This document shows positions 47,801 through 57,464 of a DNA stretch of 64,000 nucleotides, piece after piece. This DNA comes from Ceratodon purpureus. Taxonomy: Eukaryota; Streptophyta; Bryopsida; Pseudoditrichales; Ditrichaceae. Below the pieces are notes generated by a model. That model was not told where the DNA came from and did not search any database. It saw nothing but the letters and a program-made list of their open reading frames with translations. Where the stretch lies: NCBI GenBank assembly GCA_014871385.1, contig CM026423.1:17535690-17599689 (forward strand), in the 5' to 3' direction. Positions within the stretch are counted from its first letter, which is position 1, and each line of letters begins with the position of its first letter. The translations under genes and the position numbers were made by a program.

Positions 47801-49387
47801 TGATTCTACTCTAGCATATGTAGAGTCGGCCTGTAGATGTCAGATGCGTATGCATCTGCTTTTCCGAAGTTTTACATTTGAAATCTATGAACCTTCATTT
47901 GAATTCAAGGTTTGTTGATTGATGAGGAGGATATTAATTTATTTGTTATGTCATTAACAGATTGACCGAGTGAACCTAGAAATTCAACAAGCCGAGCGTG
48001 ATTATGATTTGAACCGAGCTGCTGAATTGAAGTATGGTAGTCTCTTGACCTTACAACGTCAGCTGGAGGGCGCTGAGAAGGCTTTAGATGAGTATCAGAA
48101 CAGCGGTAATTCCATGCTTCGAGAAGAAGTGACTGGAAACGACATTGCAGAAGTTGTGAGCAAGTGGACCGGTATTCCCATTTCGAAGTTGCAGCAATCA
48201 GAGAGGGAGAAGCTCTTACATCTAGATGAGGAGCTTCACAAGCGTGTCGTAGGCCAGGATCAAGCTGTTGTATCTGTTGCTGAGGCAATTCAACGTTCAA
48301 GGGCTGGGCTTTCTGATCCAAATAAACCAATTGCCAGCTTCATGTTCATGGGACCCACAGGTGTGGGAAAAACTGAGTTGGCTAAAGCCTTGGCATCATA
48401 CCTCTTCAATACGGAAGAAGCTATAGTGAGGATCGATATGAGTGAGTACATGGAGAAGCATTCTGTTTCTCGTCTTGTTGGAGCACCACCTGGATATGTT
48501 GGATACGAAGAAGGTGGACAGCTTACCGAAGCCGTTCGGAGGAGACCATATGCGGTGATTCTTTTTGACGAAATAGAGAAAGCTCATTCTGATGTCTTCA
48601 ACATCTTCCTTCAGATTCTTGACGATGGGCGCGTAACTGATTCACAAGGCAGGAAGGTTTCGTTCACCAACTCGGTTATTATCATGACATCAAACGTGGG
48701 TTCTCAGTATATCCTGAACAGCGCAGAGTCTCTGGCTGGTAGCAGCAAAGAAGTCATATACGAGGCGATGAGAGCTCGGGTGATGGATGCCGCACGAGAA
48801 ACATTCCGACCGGAGTTTATGAATCGTATTGATGAGTATATCGTCTTCCAGCCACTTGATCGGGACCAAATTAGTAGAATTGTGGAACTACAGGTATTTT
48901 TTCAACTCATCTTTATATGAATCGAAGTTTGGTTCCATGCGAAATTTGTTAGTCCCGGTGGAGTAAGCAAATCTATGTAGGATGTGGTTGTAAACTTTTC
49001 TTTACTTTTGCTCTCGGATTCTCACAGTTTGCTTGCACTTGTTTTCAGCTGGACCGTGTACAAAATAGATTGAAGGACCGCAAGATCGTCTTGAAGGTGA
49101 CAGAGAGCGCCATCCAATTACTTGCAAGCTTAGGTTATGATCCCGTTTATGGAGCACGTCCAGTGAAGAGGGTAATTCAACAGTGTGTAGAAAACGAGCT
49201 GGCACGATCAATTTTGAAAGGAGACTTTAAAGAGGAGGACACAATCCTGGTAGATACAGATCTAACGTCTGTTGCTGGTGCTGGTCTCCCACAGCAGAAA
49301 CTAACTTTCCGTAAGTTGGTGGCCGGAGATTCTACTAATCAGGCAGCAGATGCTGATCCATTTGCCTTGGCTCAGGGCCAAAATTGA
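44814..49387 (+). CDS. CLPB: ClpB/Hsp100 disaggregase, organellar (mitochondrial type)
   Basis: Nine exons: 44814-45176, 45369-45825, 46083-46278, 46539-46593, 46711-46861, 47070-47378, 47499-47764, 47961-48893 and 49049-49387, all in frame, 1,022 residues. The first roughly 120 residues are Arg/Ser/Ala-rich and nearly free of acidic residues at the start, as in a presequence. The Clp N-domain begins at [11 protein letters not shown]. Walker A1 GEPGVGKT is at 327-334, Walker B1 LFIDE at 396-400, the coiled-coil middle domain at about 520-640, Walker A2 GPTGVGKT at 730-737 and Walker B2 LFDE at 800-803. The hexameric AAA+ machine pulls proteins out of aggregates with Hsp70 help. The wording near the N-domain and the [17 protein letters not shown] block are closer to plant mitochondrial ClpB than to the plastid form, from memory. 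The location is therefore inferred. Confidence 0.95.
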
Positions 49388-50125
49388 TCACACCTTTTTG
49401 GAGTGTTGTATAGTTTAGTGTTCATGATTATGGTCTAATAGTTCGTGACCATCAGCACGGATTTCCTCGCGGAGTGTAACCTAACAGCACCCTAGTAAAA
49501 CTTGCCGCGTCGGAGTTGCTATCAAGAGGGGGAGACGTAATCAGGTGATCCTTCGTCAATATCCTTAAAGGGTTATATCACCATTTCCTTATCATGAGAA
49601 GATGGAATTGCTCTTCACTGGACAGGCGTGACGGAGATTTCTGATCCAACATGTACCGTAGCTATGAAGACCCGTTGCTTTTTTTTCTGAATCAAACAGT
49701 GGGTTGGTTATAGAAAGTCTTGTAGAAAGTTAGCGGAGATGATGTTAGGCACGACCTTGACGGTGGTTTAGTTACTAGTTCAAATGAAACCGTAGGGTTG
49801 TAACTTAGTACTTTGCCATCCGGCTCTTGAATATAAATCGATCACCTAATGAGTGATCACATGAGAATGTTTTGAGAATACCGCTGTCCCTCAAGGCCCT
49901 TCCCATCATGTATCATGCCATCTCCACGGTTTGGTATACAATACTCAATTTCCTACTTTCACAATGTTTACTTAATTGTCTCAAAGGTCATTATGCAAAT
50001 CCAGCGAAACATGGAAGCTGTGATGTTCCGCAATGCTCACAAACATACCAGTGATTGTATATCTACAGCAGTGGTCTTTTGCGGAGTGTAACCTGTCAAC
50101 ACCAAAGTGAAACCATCCTGAGCTG
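49388..50125. other. Convergent intergenic region
   Basis: 3'UTRs of ClpB and of the minus-strand kinase are expected here. The phrases cggagtgtaacct...acacc at 49472 and 50081 are similar. No gene is supported. Confidence 0.5.
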
Positions 50126-53080
50126 TTACATCTGAACCCTCTTCTTGCTTATAAATTCTCTCCAGATCTCTTGAATGTCTTGATTCATGTCATTCATTTG
50201 TCTACGCTGCTCTTGAAGCCACATTGTATCTTCCCAAGTTGGATTGAAGATACGATACTCTTTCTTTTTCCTGCAAGCATGAAGTGATAGAAGTTTTCAG
50301 GTTATATTGGATATTGAATGTAGTGAATTCTCAATATCAGTGATACATTGCACTACATAAAGATTTATAGATTTTAGATATTCAAATACAAACAACTAAT
50401 GGATTAATATTAATATTTATAGATGAGGTAAATTATTTGAAGAAGCAATCTAAATAACCAAAGTATATACACCCAAAAAAAATATTATTACAAACCCACC
50501 TCAAATGTCTATGAGAAAGCAATCCACCACAATTCAAAAAGATGGAGTTGTCAACATTCTCATGAGTCATTGTTCTTTCTTGTTTAGAAGGCCTATTCTT
50601 GAGAATCTTGGTTTCCTTTTGCCTTTGGAGAAGCTCATTGGAATGTAGATCTTGAATACTTGCATTGTGATCATCTTGAAGATGTATATGCATTTTGGAG
50701 TCCATGTCTTCTAAATCATCCAATCCTTCATAATTGTTTTCCTCATCAATCAAACTTTTATTTGGATGTGACAAAACATATGATTTTGATCCTTGTCTAA
50801 GCCGAGGCTTTAATTTTTGCTTTTTTGGTAGAATGTTCCTTGAGTGAACATCTTGACGGCTTTGTACACTCCTATTGATCTTTTCACCTCCAATTGATAA
50901 TGGACTCAAATGTCCTTTATACATAAACCCTAAACATTGAAGATTTTGCAGTTCACACAATTAAAATCATTGGATTAACATAATTTAGAAGAACCTTAAA
51001 CCACATATTTTATATAAGATCTTAAAGAACATGGTATACTAATAAAAATTTGAAACCATAGACATCGAGAATTGTTTCAAATTCTTATTGTTTACTACTA
51101 TACGTATACCAAATTCAATGTAAACAAAAAGATAACTAATAAATGAAAAGGCATCGTTACTTTCAAAGAAATTAAAACAAGATTACCATTTTTCCAAAAT
51201 TATGTTAGAATACAAATAACTGAAAATAAAGTTTGATAACTCACCTTGGCCTCTTTCAATATCCAGCACTCTTTTGAATAAAGATTTTTCCACATATTTT
51301 TCTTTTTTCATTTCTTCATCTAATGCAAATCAGTCTCAAAATCATGAGTCAATTTGAATTGTCCACATACAATATAATTTTTTCTCACAATCTCCAAACA
51401 TTAAATAAAATGAAAATTGCACAAATTAATAAGTACAATTCACTTTATGAAAACACCATATAAAAATATTATCTTAATGTTAAATAAGTTTATTAGTAAT
51501 TTTTTTTTATACATACCTTTCATTTTGATACGTACTCCATAATTTGGTTGTTGCTTTATCGGCAAAAGATATATACTAGTTTTTTCCTTCTTCATTTCTC
51601 CAATAAATGGGCCTTTGTCCTTCATCACTATTGGACCATCTTTCTTCATTTCTCCAATGAATTGGCCTTTGTCCTTTCTCAGCTCTACTATTGGACCATC
51701 TTTCTTCATTCCTCCACCCACTTTGCCATCTATTTTTGTTTTTCCAAATACCTGCTCATCCTTCTTAATTCTTCCAATTTCTTCACTCTTCACACCTCTA
51801 AATACTTGGTCATTCTTTATTTCTTCACCCTCTGGTACCAATCCAATAAAAAAGCACCCAGATGTCAACATGCAAAGCTGACTACTAAGATCGAAACATG
51901 CAAGGTCCCAAACAGTGAAGTTTTCACTGCTTCATATAACAATACATACAAGGTTCCATAGTTTTGAAGACAAAGAATTAGACGTAGTAAATTGTAATAT
52001 CGCACCTTCAGATAGATCATGTGGAATATGCTTAGGATGGAATTTCTCCAACAATGTTCGGATGTAAGAGAAGGTCGGCCTTCTGGAAAACTCAAACTCC
52101 GAGATTGAATGTAATAATATTTCAAGATACTCCGGACAAGCGGACGGTACTTTGTGTCTAAAACCAGGAGATGTCCTCTTCTCCCGTAACTGGTTCAAGC
52201 TCAGATCCGGATCCATGAGCTCCTCACCAAGGATATGCAAACATGTCAAACCAAAACTGTAAACATCAGCCATTGCCAACTTGCTCTTCTTGAAATTCTC
52301 ACAGCTTCTGCTTTCCTCTGAATTTGTATCCGACTCTGTGAAAGGGTCATTTGAGTTCTCAGTTTTGGGACCGAGTAGTTTCTCCAAGAGTTCTGGTGCT
52401 TTCCATGTAAGTATCTCCAAATGCCGTGCACGTTTTGAAACCATTTTGATCCGTTTCTTCGTTTCAAGGAGACCGAAGTCTGCTACCTTAACCTTCAGCA
52501 CACCTGACTTCGAAGACAGCAACACATTACTTGGTTTCAGATCTCCATGGGCGATCCCATGGTCATGCAAGTACTCCATGCCAGTAGCAATCTGTAATAT
52601 GATAGCCATCGCCTCAGGTGGTTCGAAAGGAACTATATTCTCGTGGGAATCTGAACTCTGACCAGTTTTCTCTGATTCGTTCACTAGGCGTCTAATCTCT
52701 TCAATGTCCAAGACTCTTGATTGTGGAGGACTATCTAGCTTCTTTCTTTGAGCCTCTATCCTCTTCTCCATGGTGTTTTGAAGATTGTCGTTCACGTATT
52801 CTTGGACGAGTGAACAGCTACTCTTGCCAATGGTGTAGCCGACGCACTTCACGAGATTTGGGTGATCGAGATCGAATAGAGACTTCACTTCTTTCTCAAA
52901 AACATGGTTGTGCTTCATCGATCCAAGTGGAAAGTCCTTCCTTGCGTACTTGTTTCCCAACCATTCTGTCTCGTATGTAACACCAGACAAGCCCCTTCCC
53001 AAACTCCGCTTACTAGGTAGTTCCGTTGAATCTAACATGCGCTGAGAAACAGGGGCCACTTCTTGATATGAAGAGGCCAT
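50126..53080 (-). CDS. Protein kinase (HGD type) with a Lys-rich repeat tail
   Basis: Five exons on the minus strand: 53080-52006, 51831-51517, 51319-51245, 50929-50500 and 50270-50126. Every phase fits, giving 679 residues. Exon 1 holds the whole kinase domain: Gly loop GRGLSG (28-33), ATP-binding Lys in YARKDF (48), catalytic loop HGDLKPSN (178-185), DFG (201-203) and APE (228-230). The usual Arg of the HRD motif is Gly, so it is a non-RD kinase, though the catalytic Asp and DFG are kept and activity is likely. An acidic/polar insert lies after the hinge. The 320-residue tail has two near-identical repeats starting MKKDGPIV (400-419, 420-437), more charged sequence, and ends in an amphipathic WEDTMWLQEQRRQMNDMNQ stretch. 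No signal peptide or membrane span is seen, so it is a cytoplasmic TKL/RIP-like kinase by appearance. Confidence 0.85.
51593..51716 (-). repeat. Coding tandem repeat in the kinase tail
   Basis: Two repeats of about 60 and 54 bases encode MKKDGPIVELRKDKGQFIGE and MKKDGPIVMKDKGPFIGE. Length differs by two codons, so the frame is kept. Confidence 0.9.
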
Positions 53081-55035
53081 GTTGATACACCCTTTAAAAA
53101 TCAAGGACAAAGCACACCGGAGTAACTGATGACCATTCTACACCTTCAGAGGTGTATACTCTTAGTCCTTGCTTTCAGGAAAGGAAGAATTAACATCTGC
53201 TTGAAAAAATATGTAATATTAACACGTTGGAACAGGTAGTCATGATCAAAGGCCTGCATAACACGAACAGACCATCAAACTCTTGTCTAACACAATCTTG
53301 TAATATTGGCGTCCATAGGACCCTACAAGAAACGAGAGTAATATACTGTAAAAGTTGCTTCACATAGAAAAAGAGAGAAGCAGAAGTTGCTTCCCTCCTA
53401 ATGTTGTATTGCAGACGCAATAAATGAGCAGATGAACTTAGGTTCTCAAAATTCCAATTGAACCTAGAATCCCGTACCAAGTACATATTCTGTCCAATTC
53501 TAGATCAACGAAACGCGAAAAGTTTAGATAAGACTGGAATAGAAACACGAAAATATGTCTTGCTGCAAAGAATGCTCGAATAGCTCGCTAATGAAAAACA
53601 GCGCAACCAGCAAAGCAAAGAAATGAAAGATATCATGTTGAAGCATTACCTTTAGTTACACGCAATCAAGCCACAAGTTCACAACGCAGCAAAACCGCGC
53701 AGAAGCGTCGAAAAGCGCTAATCTTCAATCTTCGACGAACATGAACGAACTCCACAATACCCATTGAACTACCAAAATATCCAAACCCTCACTTTGTAAA
53801 AATGCAGGTGCACGCCTGAAGAATTTGATTAACCTCGAGCACTAAAAGACCGAAGAAAGGAAAACACGGCCTGAATCTGATTTTTCACCTTCTGAGCATG
53901 ACCTGTGTGATCTCACGTCGACAACGATACATCACTCCGAGTCACTCCGACTTAGCTCAAACGGATAGTAACCTTCAGAGCCAAAGAGAAACGTAATGGA
54001 CCCCTCAATGATAACTTAAGTTAACAGCAAAGATCCGCGCCAAAGGAAGTCCTCGGTCATATTCAATTAATTTAAGAATATAATATAATAGTAAACAAAG
54101 AAAAGCTACAGTGCTGCACGCCATTTCTGCACTGCAAAATTGTGCATGAGATATTCTTATCCTCGCACTGACGAGTCCATTGATCAGAGACGTCTCCACG
54201 AGTCTTGCTCAGTCACTTGGTGCCCACAGGTTCCTTATGCCCCGCAAGAGCAAGTGGACGTTGAAGTTTCTCGACCCTGGCGCCTGGATTCCACCTGCCA
54301 CGAGCGACCCGGAAGTACAGGTCAGACCTTGATAAGTGTTACAAATCATTGTTATCACGCTCAATAAGTGTTATGTGTTACTCCTATTATTCTCTAAGTG
54401 TTAACAAAGAGTGTGCTCCCAACTGTTAACACTTATCGAGGTATGACTGTAAGTCCATAGTCTCGCGTGTTTCTCGTCGGCAATGTATGACTTGATCGAA
54501 ACGGGACAAAACATTGCCAGCTTCTCTCTCGGATTCTCTCCCATTTGTGGTAGGTAAGGCATGACCTCGCAAGAAAAACTCGACCAGCAGTCTGCTTATT
54601 GGTACGACGTCATGATCTTCAAAAACATGAACTAGCTACTCCATAGTCAGGATGGCCTTTGCCGTGTGTGCTCTCTCTGCACCGCGGTTGACGATATCCT
54701 CCAAAATAACTCAGTCAGTTGAGATCTTAATTCAGTGTCCAACTTACGGCAACAACCATCACGGTTGTATGATGCCACCAATGCATAAACTAAGTTTTTA
54801 GCAGTGCGTCAAGCGGAACGCGATGCCACTGCGGAGTCAGTAAGACCCTACTGGAAGTCTAGAACAGTTTTTGTGTATTAAGGCAGTAAGTTAGACGTTA
54901 CGAGTCTTGGTGCAGAATGCACTCCCTCTCCTAGTCTTGACACAAACGCTTTCATTTATGTTTAGTCTGGTTAAACGTGTAAACGAAAGCACGAAATTGA
55001 AGTAGATTCTGGAGATCAAAAGACATTTAAGCCAC
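53081..55035. promoter_or_regulatory. Shared upstream region of two divergent kinases
   Basis: About 1.95 kb lies between the two start codons. It contains an Emigrant/pogo-like MITE at 54318-54449. The kinase on the minus strand may have a non-coding first exon, since an AG/acceptor-like stretch precedes its ATG. No further gene is seen. Confidence 0.45.
54318..54449. mobile_element. Emigrant/pogo-like MITE
   Basis: 132 bp bounded by CAGGTCAGACCTTGATAAGT at the left and the reverse complement of CAGTCATACCTCGATAAGTG at the right, with TA on both sides (54316-54317 and 54450-54451). The CAGT..ACCTC.ATAA end and TA duplication recall the Emigrant/Lemi (pogo) family ends, CAGTAAAACCTCTATAA. 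The inside repeats AAGTGTTA. Confidence 0.65.
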
Positions 55036-56550
55036 ATGGAGGCAGTTCCGCGGTTGTCTCTGGAGCTTGCGCGGGTGACAGAAATCAAGGCAGAGCTGAG
55101 AGATTTGCTCGACAAATATGGGACAAGCCCAATCCGTGAGCCTATTTCTTTTCTCCATGCTACTGGTATTCAGCTTGATGAATTGCAATTCCTAAGACTG
55201 CCTGCAGATTTTTTTCTAACCTCCAGGAGACCATCGTTGAAGATGTTGCAAGATCATTGCAAGATGGCCAACCTCTCCGAAATCTTTTATAGATGCATCT
55301 CTGAGGAGCAGTGGCTGCGAACGGTCATTGAATCGCATAACCCAATGGGTTTCAAGGAGCGCAATGTCACAATTCATAGCAATGTTTTGCCTAGACAAGC
55401 CTACTTGACGAGACTTACCTGCCTCGGGCATCATGAATGCCAAGGAGGATTCTTCCCTGCAACCATTCTCTCCTCAATACTCCGTCTCTCGAAGCGTCCC
55501 CCACACCACTGCGAAGAGTGCGCTCTTGCCGAGGAGCTTAGGGGAAGGGCCCTGAGTCCAGACGCGGCTGAGTCTGCGAAGTTTTGGTTCTTAGAGGTCG
55601 ACGATGTAGAGCTAGTAGAGGATCTCGGCACAGGGAGTGAAGGATCAATCTCCAGAATTCTATGGCGCAAGGGCACCTTTGCTAGAAAACGGTTTAGGTG
55701 TCACGTTAACTTCAACAAGGAACTCGACGTTGCACTGAAAGTCTCACATCCGAACATCGTTCATTTCTTCGGCTGCTCTTCACCTGGACGTCGAAACTCC
55801 CATGACTTATACATGGAGTTGTTGGAGACAGATCTTGGGAAGAAAATCCTTGAAGCAGCAAGGGTGTCATCAGCGATTCCACGTCCACCATTTCCTCTCC
55901 AAGACTCGCTTGATGTCCTCCTCCAGATTGCACAGGCCATGAAGCATCTCCACGAGAAGAACTTCGTGCATGGAGATCTGAAACCTCAGAACATTCTTCT
56001 GCACCGCTTCGCTTTGACTCATTCGTTCTCGCAGTACTACTTGGTGAAGGTTGCGGATTTTGGTTGCGCTCAACTTGTTGATTCTACCGGTGCAACAGTG
56101 GAGCGCTTCAACGCCAGCATCGGTACTCTGAAATACACCGCACCCGAGGTTTTGAAGTGCCGTAGAGATGGAGTGGCGCCACCTGAGCCGAAGAAAATTG
56201 ATGTGTATAGCTTTGGAGTTGTAGCTTTCCAGGTGCTCACTGGAGTTGGCAATCTCTACGAGGATCTCAGAAATTCAGAGATCACGCAAAGAGTTATCCA
56301 AGGTCAGCTGAGACCGGATTTTGGCTTCGATGAGAGTAGTTTGGGTGATGATGTTCGGTCCGTGTTGCTACCCCTCATACAGAGATGTTGGAATTCGTAT
56401 CCTGAAGGTCGACCAACTTTCACTGAAATATGTTCCGAAATTCAAGGTGTACAGCGAACATGCAACCTGAAAAGAGAAAAAAGAAAAGGTAATACTCTCA
56501 CAAGAACCCATGTGCAAGTCTTGCTGAGGCGGATTATGTTGGAAGTTTAA
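55036..56550 (+). CDS. Protein kinase (HGD type), N-terminal extension of unknown function
   Basis: A single open exon of 504 residues. Residues 1-185 form an extension with helix-rich sequence and a Cys/His patch (GHHECQGG at 131-138 and HHCEEC at 157-162) that I do not recognise. The kinase domain has the Gly loop GTGSEG (198-203), Lys in FARKRF (218), Glu in NKELDVALKV (229), catalytic loop VHGDLKPQN, DFG (341-343) and APE (369-371), ending near 470. As in the neighbour on the other strand, HRD is HGD. The two kinases are paralogous in style but diverged. A donor (AAAAG/GTAATA at about 56488) in the same position and phase as the neighbour's first donor, with an acceptor TTGTTGCAG at 56664, would give an alternative short end RGKGHAI. 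Either the read-through or the spliced form could be used. Confidence 0.85.
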   Translation: MEAVPRLSLELARVTEIKAELRDLLDKYGTSPIREPISFLHATGIQLDELQFLRLPADFFLTSRRPSLKMLQDHCKMANLSEIFYRCISEEQWLRTVIESHNPMGFKERNVTIHSNVLPRQAYLTRLTCLGHHECQGGFFPATILSSILRLSKRPPHHCEECALAEELRGRALSPDAAESAKFWFLEVDDVELVEDLGTGSEGSISRILWRKGTFARKRFRCHVNFNKELDVALKVSHPNIVHFFGCSSPGRRNSHDLYMELLETDLGKKILEAARVSSAIPRPPFPLQDSLDVLLQIAQAMKHLHEKNFVHGDLKPQNILLHRFALTHSFSQYYLVKVADFGCAQLVDSTGATVERFNASIGTLKYTAPEVLKCRRDGVAPPEPKKIDVYSFGVVAFQVLTGVGNLYEDLRNSEITQRVIQGQLRPDFGFDESSLGDDVRSVLLPLIQRCWNSYPEGRPTFTEICSEIQGVQRTCNLKREKRKGNTLTRTHVQVLLRRIMLEV

Positions 56551-57464
56551 AGTAGTACTAAAAGTAGTTGTTCCTTCTGCAATCTTGTAATATGTCGAAC
56601 GATCTGTATTGACAAGATTGTGATTTCCACGAATGCTTAAAACAATTGGAACTGGTTGTTGCAGGAAGGGGCAAAGGGCATGCGATTTAGTGCAGCTTAT
56701 CAACTATTGAATTTGGCATTGGAGAGCATCAAAGTTTCCACCGATGTCATGCCACATGAGCATTGCCTGGGGTTTAGTAGCAAAAGAAGCTTTGAGGGGA
56801 TCAAGAAAAGATATCACGACATCGTCTTCATCTTCAAGACTAGTCAAAATCCCTGCTCTCAATCGCTCCTAGGTCCGTGGACCGCTGCATAGTTTTTGGC
56901 CGGTTGGCGGCACAAGAATTGTTGGCGGCACTTCGTCTTCTAAGCAATGCAGTCACCCTCATCTCCACAATTGCTCATGTCGTCTTGGCGCATCGCGAAT
57001 TCTTCTGTGTCATTGTCGGAGTGAGTCCATGCCATGGCAAAAAGGTTAGTTTTCTATAGTGGGTGATACAACTCGCTAGAATATAGCAAAATTCGCTATA
57101 TTCTAGCGGAAGGAGAGTTACAAGGTGAGTTGGCACATAACTCCTATGATTGGGCTGAATTTTATCCCCTTTACCCATAACGCAGTTTAACACCAAATGC
57201 AATGGAACTACACAAAGTCAGATTTAACGTATGACACAGATGCAATCACAAAGGTGTACAATGTTTACCATCGGCAGTTGTTCCCTGAACCGTGCTCCTT
57301 CACGCATTGTACCCGAATTTGAGGTGCTGATACACCTGAATTGGCCAGAAAACTAACATCCACTGATTTTTTTTTATTCAATTCGAGCTCTACGATGGAC
57401 ATCATACTCAGCAAGCAGCAATCTAACAAGAGTCACATACAAGAACAAAATTCTGTTCACGAAT
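56551..57464. other. Convergent intergenic region with a perfect hairpin
   Basis: It holds the 3'UTRs of the kinase and of SNX2. A perfect 14-bp inverted repeat (CGCTAGAATATAGC, 57074-57087, and 57095-57108) forms a hairpin with a 7-base loop. An open frame of 78 codons at 56656-56892 has no recognisable motif. Confidence 0.6.
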
